A DNA stretch of 64,000 nt, taken from Spirodela intermedia (Eukaryota; Streptophyta; Magnoliopsida; Alismatales; Araceae). A program made the position numbers and the translations under genes. The stretch is taken from the NCBI GenBank assembly GCA_902729315.2, contig LR746267.1, positions 3,418,386-3,482,385 on the forward strand, in the 5' to 3' direction. Below the pieces are notes generated by a model, which worked only from the letters and a program-made list of their open reading frames with translations, had not been told where the DNA came from and searched no databases. Of this stretch, positions 37,783-51,457 are shown one piece after another (positions within the stretch are counted from its first letter, which is position 1; every line of letters begins with the position of its first letter).

Positions 37783-38981
37783 GGAAGACGAACGGGGTTC
37801 TCGCCGAGGCCCTCTACCCCTCCCCACGAAGCCCACTTTTCCGCTGCAACCCACCTCGCACCGTCTCTTCCGTTCGAATTCTCCGAGGTGGCCGGACGAG
37901 AAAGCTGCAAGAACGGAACTTTTTCGATCATCTGAGCTCCGCAAATAATTTCAACGTCATTAAATTCATTTGTTCTTGAAGAGATTTGAGGTTCTTACCA
38001 GATTTGATCGAGATTTTGGGGACTAATCGAAGAAGAAAAGGACTTGAACATTCTTGTTATCAAGGTTAAAAAACCAGTAGGTGATCAGGAGAAAGCATCA
38101 AGATGAACCCATTTTATTCGATTAAAAAGCCCACATAACACCCTCCGACTGTGATGTAGGAGAGGCCGAAAATCTATGAAAAATAGATTTTTATTTTCTT
38201 AATACCCAGGCAATTAAGTCTAATAGCATGTGGATAACACGTCAGATTGTTCTACTTTTTTATTCACCTTAAAATATTATTTTATTTTCAACTGGTTTGA
38301 TTTTTAGAAGACATTTAAATTCCTAAACATAGTAATTTATGAGGGGTAATAGTATGCTATCTTACTTTATTTTGCGAAGTTTTTATCTGTTTATGGATTC
38401 AAACAGTTCTTATAAGATTAAAGAGACATTTTATTCTAATACTTGTGAATTCAAGAATCATCCGAAGCAATTATTGCCTACTAAAAGTTCACATTTCATG
38501 TTCTTCCCATAATTTCTGCCACGTTACTTTCTATTTGATTATTTATCAAAAATTGGGGTACCTAAGGGCCATTGACCAAGATGAATTGGTCAAAAATCAT
38601 TTAGGGTTAGAGAGAGAGAGAGAGAGCCCTCTTGTCTGACTTTGAATCATACAACTTTAAGAAGAAGATGGAGATGACAATGGCAGTGGTCAACCAGCGT
38701 AAGTATAATTTTTTTTATTTAAAAAAGAAGAAATGAAGAGAACAAATACCCAAAATCAGTTCAGCAATAAACACATTTATGTATCGATTACAAATTGGTG
38801 TTACAAAATCCTCTAAAAAGAAATATTTCGATTGTAGAACATTCAACATCATTTCTTCACTCACTGGTCCAAGAAACAAAAAAATTAGATGGGAAAAATA
38901 GAAATTTATGGACCCAATTAGATGCCATCTCATTTATATTTTGCTACCTAGCTTCCTTCTAGCGCTTGCATGTAAAATCAG
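37783..38981. other. Spacer between DNAJC25-like and TDP1 genes
   Basis: Contains the TDP1 promoter and leader on its left side and the 3' region of the J-protein gene on its right side (both genes read leftwards). A short (GA)n run lies at 38608-38626. No other gene is seen. Confidence 0.5.
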
Positions 38982-41900
38982 CTATCTTCTGTGCTTTGAT
39001 TCTTTCCTCGACTCTGAAAGGTAGTTCTCCATGTTTTCATTTTCCCACAAGCGCCTCTGGACAAGATCGCTCTTCGTAGATTCATCTGAAAAATAACCCA
39101 AACTTAGTTTTTAATAGATATAATTGGTAGTGAAAGATAGGTGATTACGATTGTCAGGAGGAATGATTAACCCATGGAAGAAAATAAAATGCATTGGAGG
39201 CGTAAAATATTTTTCCTTGATTATTTAATTAATAGCCCACTTCGTTTCTAGACTTTGGACACAATTTTAAACTTGGAAAGAAAAGTACATTAAAAAAAAA
39301 AAAAAGCAAGTTCCATTGATCCTAACATGCCTGCATCTTATCTAACCATGCGAATTAGGAAACCTAAAAGTAGTTGAAATAGAGAAGAACATAGAAATTT
39401 CATGATTACCCCATCTTATGCCACACATTCAAAGGTCATCTTGAAACATGATTAAGGCATAAATATTTTGGTTTGAAAAATACGTTTTTTTATAAAAAAA
39501 CCATGTTCCATTAATCCTAACATGCCTGCATCTTATCTAACCATGCGAATTAGGAAACCTAAGTAGTTGAATAGAGATGAACATAGAAATCTCATGATTA
39601 CCCCATCTTATGCCACACATTCAGAGGTACTTTTGGGCTGAGCATTATCTTTCTTGGCCTCTACCGTGGAATTCAAGGGCTCATCTATTTTACTCCCGCA
39701 GGCAACCCACCTCTTGCTCTTTTTCTTTCTCTTTCTCTCTCTTTCTCTCTCTAACCCCCCCCCCCCTTTTCTCTCTCTCTCTCTCGCTACCCAGAACTCT
39801 CTCTTTATCTTATGTAGATTAGTGCATAGGAGGGCCAGTGTTGGGTTATACAAGGATTCTACCATACGAAAAGTGATCATAGGGAGTGATGAATGGGCAG
39901 TCTGAGAAAGACAAGGGGGGAGGCTTTGATGATTACCGATGTTCAACCAAGCACTGGAAGAAACTTTCAGGCACTTCTGCGTCAAGTAGCAAGCATCGTT
40001 CCAAGAATATGGACCTTTCCTCACACGATAACGCCAGAGCCAGCAGCACCTCCAAAGCAAAAGCTAAATGTGAACAGAAAAGGAAAATCAGAATAATATA
40101 ATTATGAGAATAAATGATGTCCAGGTCTAACCGAAAATATATTGCTTAAAAGCCATCTTAGGGAGAAACGATTAAATATGAGTGGATTCCTTTTTGTCCC
40201 TGTTAGATTATTAACTCAGATATTACAACTCAGCGATATTCGATAAGAAAAAGAAAAAAAAAATCGATATTATAAGCCCATCTAACACAAAACGAACTTC
40301 CTAACAAACAACAAATACGAGCTCCAACTTATGGAGAAGTGGTAAATAGGACCGAATTTCTTTTGATCCTTGTAAATTATCGACTCAAATATTACAAGAC
40401 AATAGCACACAGATTATAAAAAATATAATCTTAATATTTGTAGTCCATCCAAATAGAAAAGATTAATGAACTTCAGTGTTTTTCAATAAATGGTTATTCC
40501 AATAAGCTCCCTCATGCACATAATAGCTTAGGAGGAGCCATTGACTTAGATACAATGTTAAGATTATTAACCCGTCAAACTAAAAAATAAATAGAGACTA
40601 AAAATGCAAGATTTGTTTATTTATTTATTTATTTATTTTTCCGGTGTGAGGGTCCTAACAAAACCAATAGCTGCATTACTAACCTTGCCGAGGAGATATG
40701 GTAAGAGAAGAAACCGTACACCAACAAGTTTCCAGATGGAGGGTTTATCAGCTCCCTGGATCTGCAATTGAAGCTCGTTGCTAAGTTCTTCCTCTGTTTT
40801 CCTAAACACGCCATTGGACAGAACGTTAATCAATTTACTTCTGTGGTCCTATCAAATTATTATATAGATAATCGGCGAGATTTTCTATTTTAGTCAATAG
40901 AAATCATAAAAGGATTCCAGATGAAGAGGACGAATGTTGGGAAATAATTCACCATCACAGTACGTACTGCATAATGTTCATAAACTCTTAATATAGATAT
41001 ACAGACATGTTTGAATGAATGAAACGAGAGGAACAGGGAGTACAGAAAAGCTCAAAAAGAAAAGGCAAATAGGATATTTGATATAAGGACATGAGAGAAT
41101 ATGATTCAGAATGGCCCCATGATGCAAGAAGCATGGAGCACTCTGGTTCTGAGATCCCGACATGCCCAAATATGAATCATAATTAGAGTCCCAGTATCTG
41201 AGAGAGTGTAATGAGATGGCTGTTACATACGTTTTACTACTGTCAATGATGAAACTGATGTCAGAAAAATCAGGAGTGTAAAGAATCTAGATGATTGTCT
41301 AGTATAAGTGAAGAATGTGTGGGTATCAAGATTCTGGCCTGTAATTTGACATCAGACAGCGAGAGAGAGAGAGGAACAGGTTCTACCACTTAGAACTTAA
41401 AACAAGTCAACTGCAAAATTAACTCGTGTAACAACAGGAAACAGAATAAACAATCTAAAGTTGATTTCTTTAGGAGAAACTAAAGAATTTCCCAGATGGT
41501 GAGTAGTTGACTAGGCCCAAGCTCAAATGACATATGCTTCAGTTTTTTCAAACGTTACAAAGACGCCGATTATCAAAAGATAGAAAACATAGCACAAAAT
41601 GATCTAGATAAAGCCATCTGACCCCTGGTTTGAATGGAGATAAATCCAAAGTATCTCGCAAAATACCAGCATTCAGAAGATTAAATTCCAGTGACCCAAC
41701 AAAGCGTATGGTTGGGGAATCATACTATAAAACCGTATGAGGAGTACTAAGTTAAGGCAGGGAGAAAGCACGATCTAGGATAACTTTTCTTCTGACAACT
41801 GAAATCTTATAGAAGCTAAAGACAATTCCTACTTGTCCATTGGCTTGCGAGCCTTCTTCTTGTTCGTTACTCCCCCTGTACGCTCAAGTTCCAAAGCCCG

Positions 41901-44900
41901 CAATTTGTTTTTGTAAGCTGGCGTTCTCTTCACCATGGCCACAGCCTGCAGAAAAAATGAACAACAATTTATTTCCTGGAATCTGATAGCAAGAACTGCT
42001 TGTAGCAAAAAGTTTCATTCATTGACTTTGATTGTATGCAGGAATTTGCATGCTCAACTTAGTAAATGAAGCATAGAAATCTAAGATTCGTTATTGTAGA
42101 TGAGCAAACACAGTATTTTGCAGAGCACGCGATGCAAATTTAAGGGAGGCGAATTTTATGGGTTTGGTACCTGCGTATACCTTGACCACTGGTTGAGATA
42201 TTGTAATGCCGAAACCACTAAAAGAAGACCAATCAGAACTGCCCGAGGATCCTGCAATTGATGTCGGAATAAAGATATGAGGAGGTAATGCTCTGAAGAT
42301 GAACAGATAACAACATATCGAAAGTACCAGCACTTAATTTCTTTGAAAAAATGGTGCAATTAAATACTATATGTTCTTACTGTTTTGTGCCCATAGTATG
42401 CATGATAGTAGCGGGCTGTATTGTAGAATACCTGAGAGAGAACGGAGAAAAATTGGTGTATTAGGCCTGATAGAAATAAAAGACACTTGTAGCAATGTAA
42501 ATACATTAAGAACTCAAGAGCATATCATAATACAACCGTGTGACCAATAAGATGACCCGTTCTCTCGGTGTTTTCAAAGAATAGAGCCCGTTTGATAATA
42601 TTGAAGGACCAAAAGATTTGGATCCAGCTGAGTGGTATCAATTAAGTGAACAGCTCCCAATTCTAACATCTATGTTTGATTAAGCGGAGATTCAGTCCTT
42701 TAAAATACCATAGACCTAGCTGCCGTCAAACAATATCATTCAGGAACTGATAACAACATTGGACTAAGAATAAACTATATTTCCTTACCACAGAGTTTGG
42801 CATCTTCCAAACCCACAACATTGTTGTAAACATATTCACAGACCGCTACCAGGTTTCTACAAGTAATAAAAAATAATCACTAAATAAAATATTTAGTTCA
42901 TTTTCCTGTTGAATTTTTCTCTCTACAGTCAAATAGCTTTGCTTTGCTTCTGTACTAAGCAACGATAACTGGGAAGTCCGAATAAGTTCAAGAACAAAGA
43001 GAAATTAAAATGTCAAGGTTCACATGCTTCTTCAAATCAAAGTTCAAAATCCCAGATGCACATGAGTTTCCCGTTACAAAGTTAAATTTTTGCATTTAAT
43101 TGTCCAAATGTTTCCTAAAGCATAATTTCCCATTCTTCTAATGCAATTTTTACTGCATCTCCCATGTCGATGATGCTCAGAATTACTGATGCAGCTGAGC
43201 TGTAGTTCTTGTTACTAACAGGACGTGCTTTTCCTGGTCTTTTCTCAGTCCCATTAAGGGTAAAATATGACGAAAAGATAGTCATGATTTTTTTTAATTT
43301 TTTATTTTAAATTCATGAATAAATGTATGGATATCAACAAAGGACCAGTTTTCTCTTTCACGGGCAACCCCTCGATGACTAAGATCTCTAAAAAATAAAT
43401 CAAAGGTTGGTGTCAAACAAATATCCAGTCAAAAGAACATTGAAATTGTGAATACTTGTGCTTAAAAGACCATAGGGCAATCCATTTAGCTATGGAATTA
43501 AACGTATAATGATTTCATAGCACTCTTGGTTACGACATATCATTTAGCTTTCACGTCAAAAATTGAGCAAACAATCAAAGGCATACCTCCTCTGGATGAG
43601 CAATTGCATAGTCATACTGCTCCCGTGTTTCTTCATCTTTCAAAATCTGCAGGGATATGGAACAATATACACTTATTACCAATATCTTTGGAATTATGAA
43701 CAAGATCATATATTTCAACTAACGTTCTAGCAGGACACACTAGAAGATGGTGTTTTAGGTAAGAGGACCGCAAACATTTTTAAAGAACGAATTACATAAA
43801 AAAAAACACAAAATAACACACTTTCCGCTATAACTTCCAACAAGGATAGAGACATTGATGGACAAGAATACTGAAGTATCATACCACTACACATTGCAAG
43901 TGATCTACATTTATTTTTATGTCATGTCAGTATGTCTCCGACTCCTATGAGAGTTTGATTGAAGGATGAATGAACAAGAATTATTTCCGAGGTATCTAAG
44001 AATATGGAGATGGATTGACTTATAGCTACTGGGAAGAATGAATCAAAAGGCATACGGAAATTTGCTGCTCTACAGCTTACATGGATATATCCTACCACAG
44101 GTATCTTAAGCTCTTAAAAAAAATAAAATTAATCCAAAAATAAGTCTGCTGAGAAAAAGTACCCAATCTTATTTAGTTTTTATATTTCTCAATTTTATGC
44201 GTTTACCTGATATTCATGCAATTATTAGGGAAATAAATACCACCTGATTTGCGGTAAAGTTATTTCCATCTACTATCAATTTCTCTTGTCCATCTACTCT
44301 GACCACCAACCATTGACATTCGCGAAAATGTCATTTATTCATTTACTTCACACAAAAGAGTCAATAAATGTTACAATGTGAATGAGAGGAGTATCAATAT
44401 ACTCCATCCTTTAAACTAAAATTCCCAGGGAATAGCATTAAGAGAAAAGTCAACGAAGCATCCTAATTTTGTTATAAATATTACAATAAATTAGGAGCAA
44501 AAGCAGGGTACATAAATCTATTTACACAAAAATTATTTTAAAAAAATGAGAAGATGGCGCACCTCATACGCATTTGCGATCTTGAGAAACACTTTCCTCG
44601 ATTCTGGATCGGGATTTTTATCCGGGTGACTTGAAAGAAAAAAACATGTCTGTGAGAAAACAAAAAGGAATGAAGGGAAAACAACACATGAAAGAGACCA
44701 ACAGAAGGGTGAAAAATTTTAATTCAAATTTCTGGAGACGTACTGTTTGAGCGAGAGCTTGTAGTAAGCTTTCTTTATCTCAGAGGCATTGGCGTTCTGC
44801 TTGACCCTGGGAAGCAAGTCAGAAAGGAATTAGAAACTATTCTAGTTGAAGCATCAGTAGATCGAAAGAAATTCTCAAATAATGGCAAATCATCCAATTT

Positions 44901-45110
44901 AAAATCAGTCACAAGAAATGATGTAATATTAACGGAAACAGATGCAACGAGAGTTTGGAAAAAGGGAGATCACCCTAGTAGATCATAGCAATCGTCCTCT
45001 CCACAGTAGATAGCGCCGGCAGACGGAGGAAGGAGGAAGAAGATGAAGATAACAGAGACGATCAGGAAAACAGGCGAGGAAGGCCACACGCCGAACGCCG
45101 TAGCCCTCAT
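38982..45110 (-). CDS. ER J-domain protein, DNAJC25 / AtDjC50 type
   Basis: A membrane J-protein of the endoplasmic reticulum that recruits Hsp70 (BiP). Ten exons on the minus strand: 44974-45110, 44744-44806, 44563-44629, 43587-43646, 42381-42431, 42171-42251, 41833-41945, 40684-40801, 39937-40063, 38982-39085. They join in phase to 306 residues, the usual length for plant DjC50. A signal peptide covers residues 1 to about 33 (VFLIVSVIFIFFLLPPSAGA). The J domain follows at about 39-110 with the HPD motif in KHHPDKNPDPES and the ending AHPEEVFYNTARYY. Transmembrane segments are seen at AVLIGLLLVVSALQYL and at GVRFLLLPYLLGKLLLW. A lysine- and arginine-rich tail (ESKHRR) ends the protein. All splice sites are GT-AG. 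The family match extends over the whole protein. Confidence 0.94.
39310..39630. repeat. Direct duplication in last intron of the J-protein gene
   Basis: About 125 bases starting gttccatt at 39310 recur at 39505 (offset 195) with few changes; both contain ctaacatgcctgcatctta and end near ccacacattc. The copies lie in the intron between exons 39937-40063 and 38982-39085. Confidence 0.85.
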
Positions 45111-45460
45111 CGCCGTCCTCCCCGAGGGAAGCTCGCCCGCGATCTAGGAAACGACCAGCTCCGCCTCGACTCTGGAAAAGTGAGCAATTGACTCTCTCTC
45201 GCCAGATTTACGGATCCGATAAGAGGGGAGGCGCGTAGGAAAACGCAATCAGTATGGGGTAATCGGAATCGGATATCGGTTCTATTTTTTTCATTTGAAC
45301 CTCTAAATAGTAAATAATAAACTCCCAGCGCCAAAATTATTACTTTGTTATTTGTATACCTCCATTCTTTCTACGCTTTTCCACCAAATTTATTTAATTA
45401 CATTTATTTGTATCATCTTGAACTAAATTATGCTTTAAAAAATCCCAAAAAATATTTATA

Positions 45461-45502
45461 TTTTTTCTAGTTAAAATATTTAAATGGCCTCCCTCCCTCT
45501 GC

Positions 45503-45558
<56 letters not shown>

Positions 45559-45622
45559 ATTTTTTCTAGTTAAAATATTTAAATGGTCTCCCTCCCACTC
45601 CCTCTCCCTCTCCCTCTCCCTC

Positions 45623-45673
<51 letters not shown>

Positions 45674-45915
45674 TTTTTTAAATTAAAATATTTAAATGGC
45701 CACCCCCCTCTCCGTCTCTCTCGCTCTCTCTCTCTCAATTTTTTCTAGTTAAAATATCTAAATGGCCTCCCTCCCTCTCCCCCTCTATCTCTCTTATAGT
45801 TTTTTCTAGCTAAAATATTAAAATGGCCTTCCTCTCTCTCGCTCTTTCTCATATTTTTTTCTAGTTAAAATATTTAAATGGCGTCCCAATCTCTCTCTCC
45901 CTCCCTCTCTCCCAT
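45461..45915. repeat. Six-unit compound satellite with CT microsatellites
   Basis: A 28-base core of the form ttttttctagttaaaatatt followed by taaatggc recurs at about 45461, 45560, 45672, 45739, 45800 and 45854. Between cores lie CT/CCT tracts of differing length, plus one (CA)n run at 45540-45558. The array sits about 350 bases upstream of the J-protein start codon. Confidence 0.88.
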
Positions 45916-45939
45916 AGACATAGAGAGCCGAAATGGAAT

Positions 45940-46510
45940 CTATAACTTAGTTGATTAATACCCAAGAAAAGACTAGTGACGAATAAGAGACATTATTTTG
46001 GACCACCATTCTTATTAAAAAATGTAGAATGATTTAAATATAAAAATATATTTGTATTAGCCATAGCAATAGAATTTATCTTATCTAAAAATAGCAGTAG
46101 AAACTAATATGGTCAACGTGCCAAATTAGTCCACCACAACGTCGGGCTGGGTTGAGCTGGCCCAATATTTCAATGGGTTTGGGTTAGATTCTCAAAGGTT
46201 CAACTTATGATTCTAGATAATTAATAGATATAAATAGATACTAGATAATTAATAGATAATTAGATACTCTAGGGATATAAATATATGCTAGATAATCAAT
46301 AGACTAGTACCCAGGGGAAGACTAGGGATGAATAAGAGGCATTTTGTTGCACAATTAGTCTTATAAAAAGTTGTAGAATGATTTAAATATTATATATATA
46401 TATAATATTAGCCATAGAAATATAATTTATCTTATCTAAAAATAATAGTAGAAAATAATATGGGCAAGGGGCCAGATTAACCCACCACAAAGTTGGGCTT
46501 GATTTGGATT
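45940..46510. repeat. Diverged ~350-bp-spaced tandem duplication
   Basis: The segment about 45950-46160 is repeated with changes at about 46305-46505. Shared blocks include gtagaatgatttaaatat, atttatcttatctaaaaata and the ending around ccaccacaa...ttgggct. No protein code is seen. Confidence 0.75.
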
Positions 46511-46794
46511 TTAAAGAGAATTAAAAGGATGTTAATATGATTTTGGAATGTATATGAATAATTACAGAAAGTAGGGGATGTAGATAGATACTAGTAGATT
46601 AGCAGACTAGTGGCCCCACCCCCACCATCCTTAGTGGGGTGGCGTTTCATTTGGGCGCGGCCTTTTGGGAACATGTGCCTCAGTTATAGTCTCGTGCATT
46701 GACTCTTCAACTTGACGGTTTTCAAAATTAATCTATGTTGGGCTGTCCTGGAGTGTGAATGTGTGCTTATTTAAAAAAGCGAGCGAATGAGAGA

Positions 46795-47178
<384 letters not shown>

Positions 47179-47264
47179 ATTGCAAGATTCCATAAGCATA
47201 AAATTATTAGAAGTATTCTTAAAGCTGGTACAATAGCTGAGGTCATCATTGAGCAATAAATCCA

Positions 47265-50200
47265 CTACAAAATGAAAGGAGCAAACACGACAACAGAATT
47301 TTGACCACCAAAGCCAAAGGAGTTTGAGATAGCTGAAAAAAATAAAACTATATCATGATTTTAATAATATTTCAATGAAAACATAATAATCGTGTGGGAT
47401 TACACATACCCACATGAACTTCATGCTCTTGTTTTGATTTTGGGATTGTGTCAATTGTGACTTCTGGCTCCAAATTCTTGATAAGACCAAAAAAACTTGA
47501 ATTAAAGTGAATTAATATCGTGATAAAATAAATCATAATATTCTTGGAAGAAAATGATACATCTTGGTTGATGGTGGGGTGCAGCCAGCTTGTGGTAATA
47601 GCCTTGATGGTTGCAATGGCTTCGATTGCTCCAGCTGCCCCTAAACAATGCCCTATCATTGACTGAGAAAGAATCGAGTAATTTTAATTTATTAAATACT
47701 AAAAAATAAAATTCCTATATTAGGAGACAATATAAAAAATATTTTGAATATTGTGTGATAACTATATCCATGCATATAATAATGAATAAAGCAGACGAGT
47801 CTTAATGGACCAATGAGGTTTGATACCCCATCTTGGTTCGGACCAACTTCCTTGATTTTGGGCAGTATAACTAAGCCCAAAACGTAAATGCACCATGCCC
47901 CAAAGATGTGTTTATAACATGGGAAATATGCCAGGCAATCTTCATGAACATCTAATATTCATATTTTACAAGAACTTTAACAATAATATCTTGTTTCCCT
48001 CAATGCAATTACTAAGAGGAAATATGATACAAATAATATGCTAGAAATAAAAACTTGAAAAATACTTGCCTTGGTCCCATTCATCTTGATTTCAGAAGTG
48101 TCCTTGAAAACCTTCTTGATTGCATTAACTTCAATTAAATCTCCAGCTAATGTCGATGTTGCATGAGCATTTATGTAGTTCACCTAAAATTTGGTGCACA
48201 TATTTTTCTTAAAAGTTTGAGAGAGAGAGAGAGAGAGAGAGTTTGAACTTCTGGGTCATACCCCATATAGCCCAAACCAAACCTTCTAGAGCCCAAACTC
48301 AGTGGTCAAGTTATTGCCACTAATATCACCAAAAAGTGAAAGTAACTAGATGATCAGCCGTGGTCCAACCTCTTCAGGAGAAACTCCAGAATCTTCTAGG
48401 CTCTTGAGGATGCAAGAGTAGATTCCCATTCCATCTGGCCTTGGGTCAGTCATGTGATAAGCATCACAAGTTAGGGCACCTCCTAGATACTCTACAATTA
48501 TGCTTGCTCCCCTCTTCCTAGCGTGCTCCAAGCTCTCCATGATCTTCACTCAATAAAAGAAAATCAGCATGATTCAAGCTCGAAAGTACAGGTCAAAGAT
48601 GTAGTTGAAAATAATTAATCATGATATCTACATAATTTAATGTACATTTTACGCCAAGTAGAGTATAAGAAGCACATTCTAGACCTAATTCTGACTCACA
48701 CACACTATGGAAGGTTGCACAAAACAAAATATTGTTCAAAACTAGAAAGAAATTGAAACCCAATTACATCTTCATGTGGATAACTTTTAGACAAGAACTA
48801 ATACCTTCAAAATATCGAAGATGACAATTTATAGAATATAGGCAAGTAAAAAATAGAAACTGATATTATTATTTTGTTTGATAACGGCAGTTGAAGCCCT
48901 TAGTGGATCTTGCACATAATTAGAACCATCTACATATTGAGGAAGAATAAATTTCTGGAATAATCAGTGACATGTTCATACTTGAACTTCAAAGGCTTAT
49001 ATTATCCCCAAAATAGCTATAATGGTGTTAGACAGGTTACCAAGAATAAAACACCGTTATTTCTGTCTTATCCTTTCAAATGCCTTTCCTTTCTAAGGTC
49101 TGCCAGATGTTTCTCTTGTTCTCGGTTAAAAAGGTGATGAATTTGCTGTTTTGATAATTAATTATATTAAATACCACATCAGATAAAAGATAAATCGAAT
49201 CACAGTTGTGTATGCGAATAATATCTATGAAATCCAAATAACTGCACAGGAGGAAGCTTAAATATAATCTGCGTATTTTAAAGTTAATAATGCGAATAAT
49301 AGCTAAAGGAACTGTTTTCTCCTGCTGAACAATAGTTCATGCTACATTAAATACATTGATTGGTGTTTGCTTAAAAAATGTAAAATCTAAGCACAATGAG
49401 CACAAATCGAGCCTGAGATTCACCTAAGTGGTCTTCAAAAATGATATTTTATCCAATATATTTTCTTAAAGTTGTGGTAATTACCAAAGCAGCAGATCCT
49501 TCTCCTAGAACAAAACCATCTCGTTCCTTGTCCCACGGCCTTGAGGCTCTCTGCGGCTCACTGTTTCTCTGTGACAATGCTCGACAAGCCGAGAAACCTC
49601 CAATCACACAGGGAAGTACAGGAGAGTCTGTTCCTCCAGCCAACATAACCTCAACTTCTCCCTCTTTTATGTGGTTGGCAGCAGCATGTAGACAAGAATT
49701 CCCCGTTGAACAGGCTGTGGATATTGAGTAAGCTGGCCCTGTTAGATTCAAGTGTGACGCTAGCAGCGCTGCTCCCATATTAGTAACTGAACAAGGGATG
49801 AAAAATGGGGACATCTGCTTGTATCCTCCTCCTCGGCTGAAATCATCTACCCCACTGCTGAACATCGTCATGCCACCCATGCTCGATCCCATCAGGACTC
49901 CGATTCTTGATCGATCCATCTGCATGCGCTCAAGAATTATACGGAATGTCGATTAATTTTTATATTTTATCAAACAATGAAATGATGAATTCGATAATTT
50001 TTTTATGATTCGCATTTGCATGTATTTATTTTTGAATATGATAAAATATTCATTAATGCATGTAATCTTATATTTCACTCTGAAAATTGGATGAAAGCCG
50101 GGTTTGTACCTTGATCAGATCATATATTATCACCGCTAATAGTATACAGTGGAATGGAAAGATGAATGCTATTCGTATTTTCGACCATAGGTAGTCATAT

Positions 50201-51457
50201 CTAAGCCAAAGGACAAAGAATGGTACGTTTTCAGCCTTCTTTGTATATTTTTTATATTCTCAATAATGTGAAGAACACGAAAACATTTCGTCTCATAACT
50301 TGTAATAGAAGAGCGAATGATATTCATTTTTCACTTTCCAGAAATATTACATAAAAACGAATAATCTACCAAGATCCTAGATACTGCCGTCTTTAAGCAG
50401 AGTTGCGTGATAGTGAGGGAAGAAACTACTTACAGCCTTTAAAACCTCTGGTCCGAGGTTAGCATGTTCAAGTGCATTTGTACCAGCCACCAAGCAGTAC
50501 CTCCAACATGGGTCAAGGTAACTAATGATCTTCTCATCCATACGTTCCTCCTCTGGGAAGCTGCGGATTTGGCCTGCGAACTTCACCGGCAAAGATGAGG
50601 TATCAAACCTATCAATCAAACTGACACCGCTCTGTCCATCCAGAAGCTTGTTGTAGAAGCAATCAACGTCAGTTCCAAAGGCAGAAACTACTCCCATCCC
50701 CGTCACAACTACCCGTTTCTTCGGATCCTGCTCTCGCTTGGGTGCGCTTCTTGTCAAACTACCAATGTACTTTGAGGTTTGGGATTTAGCGTTTGAGACG
50801 CGCGTTTGGATTTGCGTAGAGGAAAGATCCCTCTTGAGACCTAGAAACCCTCATGAGAGAATTAGAAATAATAAGCATGTTCTTATAAAAAAACATGTTT
50901 TGGTCTTGGAATGCATGATTTCATGTGCATGAAGATACACCCCTTGAGACCTAGACACCCACATGAGAAAATACATTGTTAAGAAATAATGAGCACTCCC
51001 CAAAAGGTTTTGTCTTGGGGCTGAGATGGTGTGATTTCACTTGCATGAAGGGAAGACACCCTGAGACCTAGAAACTCGCATGAGAAAATACCTTGATTTG
51101 CAGTAATGGACGTGCAATTAGAAAAATGACCCATCTTCTTCTGTTGATTGAATTGGTGCAGGGTAAATTGCATGTCAAATCATTTTCAATTAATAGTTGA
51201 AATCTGAATATAACAAACTTGGTTTATGGTGACTATACAAGCCCTAGGTTTTTAAAAGAGCTAATGCAATAAAATAAAAATACAGTATAAGAAATAAATA
51301 GTAAGCATGAAGTTGGAAATAACTCACGAAGACTACCTGCGGTTGACATTCTTCTATTACTCCATGTTTGATTTAGCTCATCAACGTCTTTCCAAGAGGT
51401 TCTGTTAGTCCCTATCTTCGTTCTGGAATTTGTTGTGATGAGGTTCATTAAGGTCAT
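47265..51457 (-). CDS. KAS1: 3-oxoacyl-ACP synthase I-like (KAS I), plastid type
   Basis: KAS I condenses malonyl-ACP with growing acyl-ACP in plastid fatty acid synthesis. Eight exons on the minus strand: 51328-51457, 50434-50840, 49485-49919, 48370-48543, 48070-48183, 47561-47662, 47410-47476, 47265-47332, joining in phase to 498 residues. The N terminus is rich in Ser, Thr and Arg and resembles a transit peptide. The catalytic triad is present: C249 in STACSTGNSC, H389 in NAHATST and H425 in SMIGHCLGAAG. Overall text is closest to KAS I rather than KAS II. Several usually fixed positions differ: CSTG instead of CATS around the active cysteine, GEGSAAL instead of GEGAGVL, and GFGGQNS instead of GFGGHNS. 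Intron 5 uses a GC donor (AAG|GCAAGT). I read it as a diverged but intact paralogue. Confidence 0.9.
50825..51120. repeat. Three tandem copies of the KAS intron 1 acceptor region
   Basis: Units of about 115 bases start near 50825, 50930 and 51047. Each contains the plus-strand block gagacctaga...catgaga, whose minus-strand reading is the splice acceptor tctag|gtctca. The unit nearest the exon gives the acceptor that keeps phase (exon start 50840). Confidence 0.85.

Noticed and set aside
45461-45915. CRISPR-like repeat array
   Set aside because: Repeat cores alternate with microsatellites and not unique spacers, and the genome is a plant's.
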